From assembly GCF_042434745.1 (NCBI RefSeq), contig NZ_JBHLSS010000076.1: a stretch of DNA of 64,000 nucleotides; one strand, 5' to 3'. The stretch's first letter is position 1; every line of letters begins with the position of its first letter. Of this stretch, positions 35,954 through 45,073 are shown piece after piece. The DNA comes from Azotobacter paspali. Its GTDB lineage: Bacteria; Pseudomonadota; Gammaproteobacteria; Pseudomonadales; Pseudomonadaceae. A program made the position numbers and the translations under genes. Below the pieces are notes generated by a model. The model ran no database searches, was not told the origin of the DNA, and was given only the letters and a program-made list of their open reading frames with translations.

Positions 35954-37450
35954 TCAGCCCTTGGACAACATGTTGCCGCGCTCTTCCAGGTTGATGTGCC
36001 ACTCCAGGGCTTCGCGCAGGATATGCGGGGTCTGACCGCCCTTGGCGCAGGCGCGCTCGAAGTAGTCGTTCAGCGCAAAGCGATAGTCCGGGTGCACGCA
36101 ATTGTCGATGATGGCGCGGGCGCGCTCGCGCGGCGCCAGACCGCGCAGGTCGGCCAGACCAATCTCAGTGACCAGGATATCCGTGTCATGGCCGGTATGG
36201 TCGACGTGACTGACCATCGGCACCACGCTGGAAATGGCCCCGCCCTTGGCGGTGGACTTGGTCACGAACACGGCGAGTTGCGCATTGCGGGCGAAGTCGC
36301 CGGAGCCGCCGATGCCGTTCATCATCTTGCTGCCGCTTACATGGGTGGAGTTCACGTTGCCGTAGATGTCGAATTCCAATGCGGTGTTGATGCTGATGGT
36401 GCCGAGGCGACGGACGATTTCCGGCAGGTTGGAGATTTCCTGTGGACGCAGCACCAGCTTGTCCTTGTACTTGGCGACATTGCCGAAGACGCGCTCGGCG
36501 CAGGGAGCCGATATGGTGATGGAGCTGCCCGAGGCGAACTTCAGCTTGCCGGCATCCAACAGTTCAAAGGTGGAGTCCTGCAGCACTTCCGAGTACTGGA
36601 CCAGATCGGTGAAAGGCGACTTGACTAGACCGCTGGTCACCGCGTTGGCGATGGTGCCGATACCTACCTGCAGGGGGCGCAGGCTGTTGGGCAGACGACC
36701 GGCATCCACTTCCTTCTTGAGGAACTCGATCAGGTGGTCGGCGATGGCCTGGGTTTCGCTGTCCGCCGGCAGGGCGTTGGACGGCGAGTCGGACAGGTCG
36801 CTGAAAACGATGGCGACGATCTTCGAGGGATCGACTTCGATGGCGGTGGTGCCGATGCGGTCATCGGGCTTCAGCAGGTTGACCGGGGTACGGTTGGGGC
36901 GCTCTTCCTGGAGGTAGATATCGTGCAACCCTTCCAGCTCGGGGCTGAGGGTGGTGTTGATCTCGACGATCACCTGCTTGGCGAACTGTACGAAGTTGGC
37001 CGAGTTGCCCACGGAGGTAGTCGGAACGATGTGGCCTTTCTCGGTGATGGAGACCGCTTCGACCACCGCGATGTCCGGCCGGGCGATCTGGTTGGCGCGC
37101 ATCTGCTCGACGGTTTCCGAGAGATGCTGGTCGATGAACATCACCTGGCCATCGTTGATGGCCTTGCGCAGGGTATTGTCGGCCTGGAACGGCAGACGGC
37201 GGGCCAGGGCTCCGACCTCGGTCAGCTTCTTGTCGATATCGTTGCCGAGGCTCGCCCCCGTCACCAGAGTGATCTTCAGCGGGTCCTTCTTGGCCCGCTC
37301 GACCAGGGCCAGCGGTACGGCTTTGGCCTCACCGGCACGGGTGAAACCGCTCATACCGACAGTCATGCCATCCTTTATCAACGCAGCGGCTTCGTCGGCG
37401 CTCTTGACTTTTTCGAGTAGGGAGGGCAAACGAATGCGATCAGAATTCAT
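35954..37450 (-). CDS. Acetyl-CoA hydrolase/transferase family protein (succinate CoA-transferase-like)
   Basis: The 498-aa enzyme contains both CoA-transferase lobes: TVGMSGFTRAGEAKAVPLAL and GASLGNDIDKKL in the first, GIGTIANAVTSGL and INTALEFDIYGNVNSTHV in the second. The Glu of ALEFD is the expected catalytic residue that forms the CoA thioester. GIGGSGDFARNA is the glycine-rich loop. Family members move CoA between acetate, succinate and propionate, or hydrolyse acetyl-CoA; SCACT-type activity is likely but not certain. It is alone, with terminators at its end and at the end of upstream pepN. Confidence 0.92.
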   Translation of the reverse strand: MNSDRIRLPSLLEKVKSADEAAALIKDGMTVGMSGFTRAGEAKAVPLALVERAKKDPLKITLVTGASLGNDIDKKLTEVGALARRLPFQADNTLRKAINDGQVMFIDQHLSETVEQMRANQIARPDIAVVEAVSITEKGHIVPTTSVGNSANFVQFAKQVIVEINTTLSPELEGLHDIYLQEERPNRTPVNLLKPDDRIGTTAIEVDPSKIVAIVFSDLSDSPSNALPADSETQAIADHLIEFLKKEVDAGRLPNSLRPLQVGIGTIANAVTSGLVKSPFTDLVQYSEVLQDSTFELLDAGKLKFASGSSITISAPCAERVFGNVAKYKDKLVLRPQEISNLPEIVRRLGTISINTALEFDIYGNVNSTHVSGSKMMNGIGGSGDFARNAQLAVFVTKSTAKGGAISSVVPMVSHVDHTGHDTDILVTEIGLADLRGLAPRERARAIIDNCVHPDYRFALNDYFERACAKGGQTPHILREALEWHINLEERGNMLSKG

Positions 37451-37584
37451 GGGAACTTCCTTGAACCAGAGTTGACGGCCTCCCGAGTCTATCGTTTCGC
37501 TGAAATTGCGCTTTCAGACTTAAGTCAATGGTAGATATAAGTCGTATTGACCAAATTCGCAGACGCTCAATGCAAAAGAACAGA

Positions 37585-37624
37585 GGCGTCTCGCCCTTCC
37601 CCCTGCCGAGAAAGGCGGGACGCC
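37585..37624 (-). terminator. Terminator after pepN
   Basis: On the minus strand GGCGTCCCGCC and GGCGAGACGCC pair across an ~18-base loop, followed by TCTGTTCTTTTG. It begins six bases after the pepN stop. Confidence 0.7.
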
Positions 37625-37629
37625 GCTGC

Positions 37630-40287
37630 TCAGGCCAGACTCTTGCTGACCACTTCGTAGACGTCGCAGGACAGTTCGCCGCAAGCGAGGATGCGCTCCA
37701 GCTCGGCCCGCATCAGCACCTGGCGGACCGCGTCGTACTTGCGCCAGCGGGTCAGCGGCGCCAGTTGGCGGGCGGCGATCTGCGGATTGAGGGCGTTGAG
37801 CATGATCACCTGGTCGGCGAGAAAGCGATAACCCAGGCCGTCGGCACGGTGGAAGTTGACGTGGTTCTGGTTGGCGAAGGCGCCGATCAGTGCACGCACC
37901 TTGTTGGGGTTCTTCAGGGTGAAGGCCGGATGCTTCATCAGCGCCTGCACGCGCTCCAGACCGCCCGGCAGCGAACAGCCGGCCTGCACGCTGAACCACT
38001 GGTCCATGACCAGCGGATCGTCCTGGAAATAGTCGGCGAACATCGCCAGCGCCTTGGCCTTCTCCGCCTCGAACGGCGAGTTGACCAGCACCGCCAGGGC
38101 GGCGAGACGTTCGGTCATGTTGTCGGTCGCCTGGTACTGGTCCTGGCAGGCGGCTAGAACTTCCGGCCTCCCGCTGAGCATCAGGTAGGACAGCGCGATG
38201 TTCTGCAGGGCACGGCGGGCGAAGTGCTCGGCCGAGGCGACGTAGGGGCTCTGCCGCGAGACTTCGCGATTGCTCCGGTAGCGCTGCCAGAGCGGCTCGT
38301 AGAGGGCGCCGGCGATCTCGCGGCGGGCGAACTCGCGGGCGGCGTGGATGGCCTCGACGTCGGCTACCGCGCTGATCTCGATCAGGTAGGCCTCGCCCGG
38401 CAGGGAGAGCATTTCGGCGACCATCGCCGGGTCCAGCCCCTCGTTCTCCAGCACGCTCTTCAGCGCTGCGAGCAGGCGCCGGTCGAGTACCATGGACTCG
38501 CCGCGCTGCTGCTGGCCGACCAGTTCCTGCAACACCTGCACGGCGAGCTGCTGACCGGCTTCCCAGCGGTTGAAGCCGTCGGAGTCGTGCTGCATGAGGA
38601 ACATCAGTTGGTCACGGCCGTAGGGGTAGACCAGCTTGACCGGCGCGGAGAAATTGCGCAGCAGCGACGGCAGCGGCCGTTCGGGCAGGTCGACGAAGGT
38701 GAATGCCTGCTCGGCGGCGGTCACCGCCAGCACCCGGCCGCTACCAGCGGCCTCGGCCTCGCCGGTCAGGCGCAGCGGCAGCTCACGGCCCTGGCCGTCG
38801 AGCAGCGCCAGCGCCACGGGAATCACAAAGGGTTCCTTGTGCGCCTGGCTGGGGGTCGGCGGGCAACTCTGGCGGAAGGTCAGGGTGTAGGTCCCGGCCT
38901 TGGCGTCGTACTGCTCGGCGACCTCCAGGCACGGCGTGCCGGCCTGGGTGTACCAGCGCTTGAACTGGGTCAGGTCGACACCATTGGCGTCCTCCATGGC
39001 CTTGACGAAGTCGTCGCAGGTCACCGCCTGACCGTCATGACGCTCGAAATAGAGGTCGCTGCCGCGCCGGAATCCCTCGGCGCCGAGCAGCGTGCGAAGC
39101 ATGCCGACCACTTCGGAACCCTTCTCGTAGACGGTCAGGGTATAGAAGTTGGAAATCTCCATGTAGGAGTCCGGGCGCACCGAGTGGGCCATGGGACCGG
39201 CATCCTCGGCGAACTGGTGGGTGCGCAGGTAGGCGACGTCCTCGATGCGCTTGACCGTGGCGGAATTCATGTCGGCGGAAAAGCCGGCATCGCGAAATAC
39301 GGTGAAGCCTTCCTTGAGCGACAGTTGGAACCAGTCGCGGCAGGTCACCCGGTTACCCGACCAGTTGTGGAAATACTCGTGGGCGACGATCGCCTCGACC
39401 CGCTGGTGGGCGGCGTCGGTAGCAGTCTCGGCCTTGGCCAGCACGGCACCGGAGTTGAAGATGTTGAGCCCCTTGTTCTCCATGGCGCCCATGTTGAAGT
39501 CGTTGACCGCGACGATCATGAAGATGTCGAGGTCGTACTCGCGCCCATAGGTTTCCTCGTCCCAGCGCATGGCGCGCTTGAGGCTGTCCATGGCGTGCTG
39601 GCACTTGTCGATGTTCTCCGGCTCGACGTAGATGCGCAGGGTCACCCGGCGGCCGCTCAGGGTGGTGAATTCGTCCTCCACGCACCAGAGGTCACCAGCG
39701 ACCAGGGCGAACAGGTAGGCCGGCTTCCTGAACGGGTCCTCCCAGGTCGCCCAGTGCCGGCCGTTGTCGGTATTGCCGCTGGCCACCGGGTTGCCGTTGG
39801 AGAGCAGCACCGGATAACGCTGCTGCTCGGCGCTGAGCGTGGTGGTGAAGCGGCTCATCACGTCCGGGCGGTCGAGGTAGTAGGTGATCTTGCGAAAGCC
39901 CTCGGCTTCGCACTGGGTGCAGAACATCTTGCCGGACTTGTAGAGCCCTTCGAGCGCGGTGTTGCTTTCCGGGTGAATGCATACGCGGGTTTCGACGACG
40001 AACTCGGCACGTTCGGGCTGCAGGCTCAGGTGGCTGTCGTCCACCTGATATTCGTGGACGCCCAGCTCGCGGCCGTCGAGGGTGACCGCCAAAAGCTCCA
40101 GTTGTTGCCCGTCCAGCACCAACGGCGGCAGGCCGGCGCCGCCGGCCGGGTTGCGGCGCATCGCCAGGCGCGCCTCCACCAGAGTGCGGTCCTCGTGCAG
40201 CTCGAAGCTCAGGTGAGTCTCGTCGATCAGGTAGTCCGGCGCCTGATAATTTTTGAGGTAAACGGTTTTCGGCTGTTCGGTACGCAT
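37630..40287 (-). CDS. pepN: Aminopeptidase N
   Basis: The 885-aa cytosolic M1 zinc metallopeptidase has the exopeptidase motif GAMENKGLNIFNS and the zinc site HEYFHNWSGNRVTCRDWFQLSLKEG (His, His and Glu in HExxH...E; here in the span around residues 295-320). The N-terminal beta domain begins YLKNYQAPDYLIDETHLSFE, and the C-terminal helical domain ends with LAPLTRWRKYDAVRQVLMRA. It removes N-terminal residues from peptides. Length and ends match bacterial PepN. The opposite strand carries long open frames that are shadows. Confidence 0.96.
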   Translation of the reverse strand: MRTEQPKTVYLKNYQAPDYLIDETHLSFELHEDRTLVEARLAMRRNPAGGAGLPPLVLDGQQLELLAVTLDGRELGVHEYQVDDSHLSLQPERAEFVVETRVCIHPESNTALEGLYKSGKMFCTQCEAEGFRKITYYLDRPDVMSRFTTTLSAEQQRYPVLLSNGNPVASGNTDNGRHWATWEDPFRKPAYLFALVAGDLWCVEDEFTTLSGRRVTLRIYVEPENIDKCQHAMDSLKRAMRWDEETYGREYDLDIFMIVAVNDFNMGAMENKGLNIFNSGAVLAKAETATDAAHQRVEAIVAHEYFHNWSGNRVTCRDWFQLSLKEGFTVFRDAGFSADMNSATVKRIEDVAYLRTHQFAEDAGPMAHSVRPDSYMEISNFYTLTVYEKGSEVVGMLRTLLGAEGFRRGSDLYFERHDGQAVTCDDFVKAMEDANGVDLTQFKRWYTQAGTPCLEVAEQYDAKAGTYTLTFRQSCPPTPSQAHKEPFVIPVALALLDGQGRELPLRLTGEAEAAGSGRVLAVTAAEQAFTFVDLPERPLPSLLRNFSAPVKLVYPYGRDQLMFLMQHDSDGFNRWEAGQQLAVQVLQELVGQQQRGESMVLDRRLLAALKSVLENEGLDPAMVAEMLSLPGEAYLIEISAVADVEAIHAAREFARREIAGALYEPLWQRYRSNREVSRQSPYVASAEHFARRALQNIALSYLMLSGRPEVLAACQDQYQATDNMTERLAALAVLVNSPFEAEKAKALAMFADYFQDDPLVMDQWFSVQAGCSLPGGLERVQALMKHPAFTLKNPNKVRALIGAFANQNHVNFHRADGLGYRFLADQVIMLNALNPQIAARQLAPLTRWRKYDAVRQVLMRAELERILACGELSCDVYEVVSKSLA

Positions 40288-40361
40288 CGTTCGGCTCCAT
40301 CGGTACCCGCCGCCCTCGGCGGGAGCGGGATGGGGTAAGGGGATATAAGGCCGGATTCGGC

Positions 40362-41189
40362 TCAGATCGAGACGGCCAACTGGTATGCCGTGTACTTGCG
40401 GATGTTGATCACGCCGACGTCGAAGATCAGATATTGGCCCTTGATTCCCTTCAGGGTTCCTTCCACCACGGGTGTCTTGTCCAGGTCGAGGCTGACAATC
40501 TTCTCGGGATAGCTTTCCACCGGATAGCGGATCTCCACCGGTTCGGCGTCGCTCAGGGGCTGGATCGCCTGCAGGCCGAAACGTGTCCGCAGAGTTTCGA
40601 ATCCCTCCCGGCAGGTTTCGAAGAGTCGCTCGCGCACGGCCGGCAGATCGACCGGCGCGGCCTCGCCCTTAAGCAGCGCGCGCCAGTTGGTGCGGTCGGC
40701 GACCTGACTGCGCAAAAGGTCTTCCACCAGTCCCGACTGCTGGCGGGTGGCGACGCGCAGGATCGGCAGCGCCTGACTGGCACCCTGGTCGAGCCAGCGG
40801 GTCGGCACCTGGCTGGCACGGGTAATGCCGACCTTGATGCCGGAGGAGTTGGCCAGGTAGACGACATGCTCGCTCATGCAAAAGCGCTCGCCCCAGGCCG
40901 GATCGCGACAGGTGCCCTGGGCGTGGTGGCATTTCTCGGGGCTGACGATGCAGCTGTCGCACTGCGGCAACTTCTTGAAGCAGGGATAGCAGTAGCCCTG
41001 GCCGAAGCTCTTGGCGGTCCTGCGCCCGCAATGGCAGCAATGGATGGCGCCCAGGTATTCTAAGCGCAGAGGGCTGCCAAGCAGCGGGTTGACCGGCACC
41101 TGCGCCTCGCCCAGACGCAAGGCGTACTGCACCGGGGCGTCGAGGCGCGTCGCCATCTTGTCCAGCGCGCCGCGTGCGAGTTCGGCCAT
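40362..41189 (-). CDS. DUF2797 protein with Cys-rich site and GIY-YIG-like segment
   Basis: The 275-aa protein starts at ATG 41189, overlapping the DUF1315 stop (TGATG). Cysteine motifs lie at CCHCGRRTAKSFGQGYCYPCF and CDSCIVSPEKCHHAQGTC, probably binding zinc or Fe-S. After these is EHVVYLANSSGIKVGITR, resembling the start of a GIY-YIG fold, with QVPTRWLDQGA. The frame extends upstream only as read-through of other genes. The function is not established for DUF2797. It is linked to DUF1315 and lies next to pepN as in pseudomonads. Confidence 0.88.
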   Translation of the reverse strand: MAELARGALDKMATRLDAPVQYALRLGEAQVPVNPLLGSPLRLEYLGAIHCCHCGRRTAKSFGQGYCYPCFKKLPQCDSCIVSPEKCHHAQGTCRDPAWGERFCMSEHVVYLANSSGIKVGITRASQVPTRWLDQGASQALPILRVATRQQSGLVEDLLRSQVADRTNWRALLKGEAAPVDLPAVRERLFETCREGFETLRTRFGLQAIQPLSDAEPVEIRYPVESYPEKIVSLDLDKTPVVEGTLKGIKGQYLIFDVGVINIRKYTAYQLAVSI

Positions 41190-41452
41190 CAGTGCAGGGT
41201 ATCCGAGGGCTTGAACAGCAGGTTGGGAATCGGCTCGCCGCTCGACTTGCACTTCTGCTCGCCCATGTAGCCGGTGCGCTCCTCCTCCGGCAAGTTCCGG
41301 ATCTCCCAGGCGATCATCGCCTGCAGGCTCAGTTCCTTTTGCTCCTGGGTCAGCTTGCGGCCATCCGGCCATTTGCCGATTTCCACCGCCAGCTTGAGAC
41401 TCCGGTAGATCTCCGGGGTGATGTTCTCGATCATTTCTTTGAAGGACGACAT
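41189..41452 (-). CDS. DUF1315 (YeaC-like) protein
   Basis: The 87-aa soluble protein begins MSSFKEMIENITPEIYRSLK, with LAVEIGKWPDGRKLTQEQKE, ALQAMIAWE-like AMIAWEIRN and EERTGYMGEQKC, the YeaC pattern. Function unknown. Translationally coupled to DUF2797 through a one-base stop/start overlap. Confidence 0.88.
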   Translation of the reverse strand: MSSFKEMIENITPEIYRSLKLAVEIGKWPDGRKLTQEQKELSLQAMIAWEIRNLPEEERTGYMGEQKCKSSGEPIPNLLFKPSDTLH

Positions 41453-41665
41453 GGAAGACTCCTGCGGGATTCTGCCTGCATTCTAACCTAGAGCCGCGCG
41501 GGCTGCCGCGTACGGGGCAAACGCATGCAAACTCCCGGCCCGCCCCCGGATCGGGCAAAATCGCGGCAGGGTCTTTCCCGGTCCTTTGCGCGGCTGCGAT
41601 CGCCCCGCACCCGTTTCCTATGCCTGGCCTCGGGGCAGGTGCCGACGCCCCTCGATGCGCAGGGC

Positions 41666-42345
41666 TCAGGACGCCTTCGCCAGCCTCTGCCCCGGTATGG
41701 CGTCGAGCAGTTCCCGCGTGTAGTCGCTGGCCGGCCGTTCGAAGACTTGGCCGGTCGGCCCCTGCTCCACCCCCGGCCCTTGTTCAGCACCAGCACCCGG
41801 TGGGCGATGCTGCCGACCACCGCCAGGTCATGGAAAACCAGCACGTAGGCGACCCCAGCTCGTGCTGCAGTTCGTCGAGCAGGTCGAGGATCTACGCCTG
41901 AACCGGGACATCGAGGGCCGAAACCGGCTTGTCGAGCAGCAGCAGTCCGGCTGCAGGGTCAGGGCGTGGGCGATGGCGACGCGCTGGCGCTGGCCGCCGG
42001 AGAGTTCGCGCGGCAGGCGGTCGGCAGGCGGACCCGGTCGATCAGCCGGCGCGCGGCCACCTCCAGCTCGCGCCCTTTGGCCAGCCCGAAGAAGACCAGC
42101 GGTTCGACGATACTGTCGAAGATGGAGAAGCGCGGGTCGAGGGCAGCGAAGGGATTCTGCTGGACCAGTTGCATGTGCCGGCGTAGCGGGCGGAATTGCC
42201 GCCGGCCGAAGCCGGTGACGTCCTCGCCGTCGAACAGCACACGCCCCTGGTCGGGCGTCTCCAGGCCGAGGGCGATGCGCAGGATGGTGCTCTTGCCGGA
42301 ACTGGACTGGCCGACGATAGCCAGGGTCTGGCCGCGGTACGACAA
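41666..42345 (-). pseudogene. Peptide/nickel-type ABC transporter ATPase, frameshifted
   Basis: Fragments of one ATPase lie in different frames. First comes SYRGQTLAIVGQSSSGKSTI (Walker A), with GRVLFDGEDVTGFGRRQFR and QNPFAALDPRFSIFDSIVEP. A shift leads to LPRELSGGQRQRVAIAHALT (signature) and a damaged Walker B (LLLD... region). Another shift leads to VFHDLAVVGSIAHRVLVLNK, then after a third shift RELLDAIPGQRLAKAS and a stop at 41666. This is the C-terminal module of a Dpp/Opp/Yej-type ATPase. The N-terminal module and the rest of the operon are missing. It is decayed beyond function. Confidence 0.82.
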
Positions 42346-42380
42346 ATCGGCGACAGACTACGACGATAGCTGCCGCTACG

Positions 42381-42592
42381 CGGCAGGTCGCGGATGAATC
42401 CGCTCCGACGAAAAGCAGCCGTCCCGCCAAACCATCGGCGGATTGCACCCACCCCACGACTGCCTCACGGCCAGCCTTCGGCTTGCCGCGCCGTTGACGC
42501 GGGTCCGAATGAACCCGCTGCCATAGCAAGAGCACCGAATGTTCGCTGCTGCAAGGGGCGCTCCCGGGTAGGCGCGAATTCATTCGCGACCG
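42381..42592. repeat. REP/REPIN-like cluster
   Basis: Three related palindromic units lie here. GCGGATGAATCCGC at 42389-42403 is in one orientation; GCGGGTCCGAATGAACCCGC at about 42499-42518 is a variant; GTAGGCGCGAATTCATTCGC at 42568-42587 is in the opposite orientation. The outer two are inverted relative to each other, as in REPINs. The cluster fills the gap between the broken ABC gene and slyX; no gene is supported there. Confidence 0.55.
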
Positions 42593-42613
42593 GAGCAGGC
42601 ACAAAGTTTCGGC

Positions 42614-42823
42614 TTAGTAGTGCGGCGGCGGCGCCCCGTCGTCGTCCACCGAGCCGAACTCATCGATCAGTTCCTTCTGGCGCTTGGCCAAGGCTTCCAA
42701 CTGCATCTGCAGGCGCTCGACCACCCGCTGCTGGGCGACCAGCACATCGTTCAACGCCTGAATGGTGTCGTCCTGGAAGGCTAGGCGGGTTTCCAGATCG
42801 TTGATGCGCGCTTCCAAGTTCAT
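42614..42823 (-). CDS. slyX: SlyX family protein
   Basis: The 69-aa coiled-coil protein begins MNLEARINDLETRLAFQDDT and ends EFGSVDDDGAPPPHY, the conserved SlyX tail. Heptads are visible throughout (IQALNDVLVAQQRVVERLQM). Function unknown despite wide conservation. The ATG at 42823 lies two bases after the HIT gene stop, so the two form an operon. Confidence 0.93.
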   Translation of the reverse strand: MNLEARINDLETRLAFQDDTIQALNDVLVAQQRVVERLQMQLEALAKRQKELIDEFGSVDDDGAPPPHY

Positions 42824-42825
42824 GT

Positions 42826-43251
42826 TCAGTCCTCCATAAAGTGGAAATCCCCGGTCAGCACCAGACGCAGCTTGTCGCGGATGGCAGCGATCTGCGCGTC
42901 CGTGTAGGGCTTCGCCGGATGCCTTCCCCACACCGGCGTCGGCCAGGCGGCGTCGTCGCGCCGACGCACGATGACGTGCATGTGCAGTTGAGCGACCTGG
43001 TTGCCCAGGGCAGCCACGTTCATCTTGTCGGCGCCGAAGGTGTCCTTGAGGGTCTCCGCCAGTTCGGTGGTTTCCTGCCAGAAGGCTTGCTGGTCCTCGG
43101 CGTCGAGCTGGAACAGCTCGACGACCTCTTCCCTGCGCGGCACCAGGACGAACCAGGGATAGTGGGCATCGTTCATCAGCAGCAGACGGCACAACGGGAA
43201 ATCACCGATGGGCAGGGTATCCTGTTGCAAACGTGAATCCAGAGCGAACAT
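42826..43251 (-). CDS. HIT-family nucleotide-binding protein
   Basis: The 141-aa protein has the histidine triad in QVAQLHMHVIVRRRDD (HxHxH-like HMHVI) and the upstream half RLLLMNDAHYPWFVLVPRRE typical of HIT proteins. Such proteins hydrolyse or bind AMP-linked compounds; the substrate is unknown. The ATG at 43251 has AAGGAG upstream (on the minus strand, ACAAGGAGACAAGGTC). Precedes slyX by two bases. Only 36 bases separate its start from the ~295 bp repeat at 43288. Confidence 0.9.
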   Translation of the reverse strand: MFALDSRLQQDTLPIGDFPLCRLLLMNDAHYPWFVLVPRREEVVELFQLDAEDQQAFWQETTELAETLKDTFGADKMNVAALGNQVAQLHMHVIVRRRDDAAWPTPVWGRHPAKPYTDAQIAAIRDKLRLVLTGDFHFMED

Positions 43252-43287
43252 GACCTTGTCTCCTTGTGCGGATTCCGGGTGGATTTG

Positions 43288-43581
43288 GGGCCTGTTGACG
43301 TTTGGGCGTGAGCCGCGCTGCCGCGTCAAATGCCGCCAGGCCGGGCCGCGTTCGGCAAGGCGCGGGGCGCCGGCAATGGTCATTCCCTTGCCAAGACCCG
43401 CAACGCCGCATGGCGGCATTTGCCGCGCAGCCTGGGCGGCCCCACCCGTAGGGACGGGGCCCGTTTGGCGCGGCACGGCGTCGCTCGTCGTTCATTTGGA
43501 ATGACCAAACTTCTCTCCTCGTTCATTGTTCTGCGCCAAACGGGCCTGCGGCGCGGCCTACGCCCAAACGTCAACAGGCCC
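43288..43581 (+). repeat. ~295 bp structured repeat, copy 1 (MITE-like)
   Basis: The ends are inverted repeats: GGGCCTGTTGACGTTTGGGC at the left and its complement at the right (ACGCCCAAACGTCAACAGGC, then CC). Inside are further complementary arms: AAATGCCGCC with GGCGGCATTT, and CCCGTTTGGCGC with GCGCCAAACGGG. Copy 2 at 49552 has the same length and orientation and shares the conserved blocks AGCCTGGGCGGCCCCACCC and AATGACCAAACTTCTCT. No transposase is encoded. It lies immediately downstream of the six-gene cassette. A TA is present at its right border only. Confidence 0.85.
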
Positions 43582-43654
43582 TAGCAAGCCGCAGGGTAAT
43601 CGCCTCGCCCGCTCATCAATGGAAAGGCGGCGGCCCTCCGGCTGGGCAGCATAG

Positions 43655-45073
43655 CTAACGGGGCAGGCGAACGGAAACCTCTAGTCCGCCGAGGGGCGAA
43701 GTGTCCAGGGCAATCTCACCGCCATGCAACTCCACCGCCCGTTGCACGATGGACAGGCCGAGCCCGGCGCCCTGACCTTCTCCGGCACGGAAGAAGCGCT
43801 CGAACACCCTCTCGCGCAGCGCCGGCGGAATTCCCGGCCCGCTGTCCTGCACGCGCAGCAGGAGATCGTCCGCATCGGCCTCGAGCAATAACCGGATACA
43901 GCCGCCTTGCGGGGTGTACTGCACGGCATTGGCGACCAGGTTCTGCACCAGGATCGCCAAGCTGGGCGCATCGCCGCGCAGCACATGGCCGCCTACGCCG
44001 GTGGTTTCCAGGGTCAGCTCCTGCCCCTTGGCCAGCGCCAGCGGCGTCAGTTCGGCCAGTTCGCTGCGCAGGAAGGCGGCCAGGTCGAGACGGGTCATGC
44101 GCAATTGCACCGCCACCGGCTCCAGGCGGGCCAGCGCCAGCAACTGCCCGACCACCCGGGTCGCCCGCTCGACGCCCGGCCCCAGTTGACGAAGCGCTTC
44201 GGCGCGGTCGACCGGATCGGGCGCCTCGAGGGCGTTCTGCGCATGAATGCGCAGCACCGCCAGCGGCGTGCGCAGCTCGTGGGCGGCGGCGGCAAGCAAT
44301 TGGCGTTCGCGCTCCAACAACTGGGTGACCTGCAGCAGTAGGCGGTTGAGGGCCGCCACCACCGGCTCCAGCTCCCGCGGCAAGGGAGCCAGCAGCAGCG
44401 GCGCCAAGTTGTCCGGGTCGCGCACCCGGATCAGCCTGACCATGCGTTCGAGCGGACGCAGGCCCCAGCCGATCGCCAGCCAGACCAGCAGCGCCAGCAG
44501 CGGCAGGCCGAACAGGTCCGGCAACAGGCTGCGCTTGGCGATCTTGTCCGCCAGTTCGCCGCGCACGTCCTCGCGTTCGCCGACCAGAATCCAGCGCTGA
44601 TCGGCCCGGTCGTGGAGAACGAAGACTCGCCAGCGAAAAGGCTCTAGATCCAGCAGGTGGTAACCGATCAGCCGCTCGTCGGCCAGAGCGTCCGGCACCT
44701 GCGTCAGCAAGCTGGAGAGCAGGGTGCGCGGGGCGCTCGCCGAATGCAGGATCAATTCGCCCCGCTCGTCGAATACCTGGAAGGCCAGCTTGCCCTCGTA
44801 GCGGTGTCCCAGCAGCAGTGCCGCGTGCCTGCCCGGCAGGGTCTGCATCGCCAGCGCCTCGTCAAGCATGGCTTGCACCTCCTCGCGCTCGCGCTCGAGC
44901 ATTTCGCGGCCGACCAGCCCGGCGAGCAGGCGGGCGGTCTGCGCCAGTTGCGCATCGAACAATTCCTCGATCTCGTGCTGGGCATCCCTGTAGCTCTTGT
45001 AGGAGATCAGCGAGAGGGTGAAGGCCAGCACAGCGAGGACGAGAAACAGGGTGCGGGCGCGGATCGAGCGCAT
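43655..45073 (-). CDS. Sensor histidine kinase, QseC/PmrB type
   Basis: The 472-aa inner-membrane kinase has TM1 at about 9-26, a periplasmic sensor (27-183, containing ALLLGHRYEGKLAFQVFDER and the end WILVGEREDVRGELA), and TM2 at about 184-202 (LLPDLFGLPLLALLVWLAIG). A HAMP-like linker follows, then the H-box AAAAHELRTPLAVLRIHAQN with the phospho-His at 265. The ATP lid has NLVANAVQYTPQGG, DSGPGIPP and GAGLGLSIVQ. The start overlaps the regulator stop (TGATG). The sensor closely follows the layout of QseC and PmrB, which respond to cations or peptides; the signal here is unknown. Confidence 0.9.
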   Translation of the reverse strand: MRSIRARTLFLVLAVLAFTLSLISYKSYRDAQHEIEELFDAQLAQTARLLAGLVGREMLEREREEVQAMLDEALAMQTLPGRHAALLLGHRYEGKLAFQVFDERGELILHSASAPRTLLSSLLTQVPDALADERLIGYHLLDLEPFRWRVFVLHDRADQRWILVGEREDVRGELADKIAKRSLLPDLFGLPLLALLVWLAIGWGLRPLERMVRLIRVRDPDNLAPLLLAPLPRELEPVVAALNRLLLQVTQLLERERQLLAAAAHELRTPLAVLRIHAQNALEAPDPVDRAEALRQLGPGVERATRVVGQLLALARLEPVAVQLRMTRLDLAAFLRSELAELTPLALAKGQELTLETTGVGGHVLRGDAPSLAILVQNLVANAVQYTPQGGCIRLLLEADADDLLLRVQDSGPGIPPALRERVFERFFRAGEGQGAGLGLSIVQRAVELHGGEIALDTSPLGGLEVSVRLPR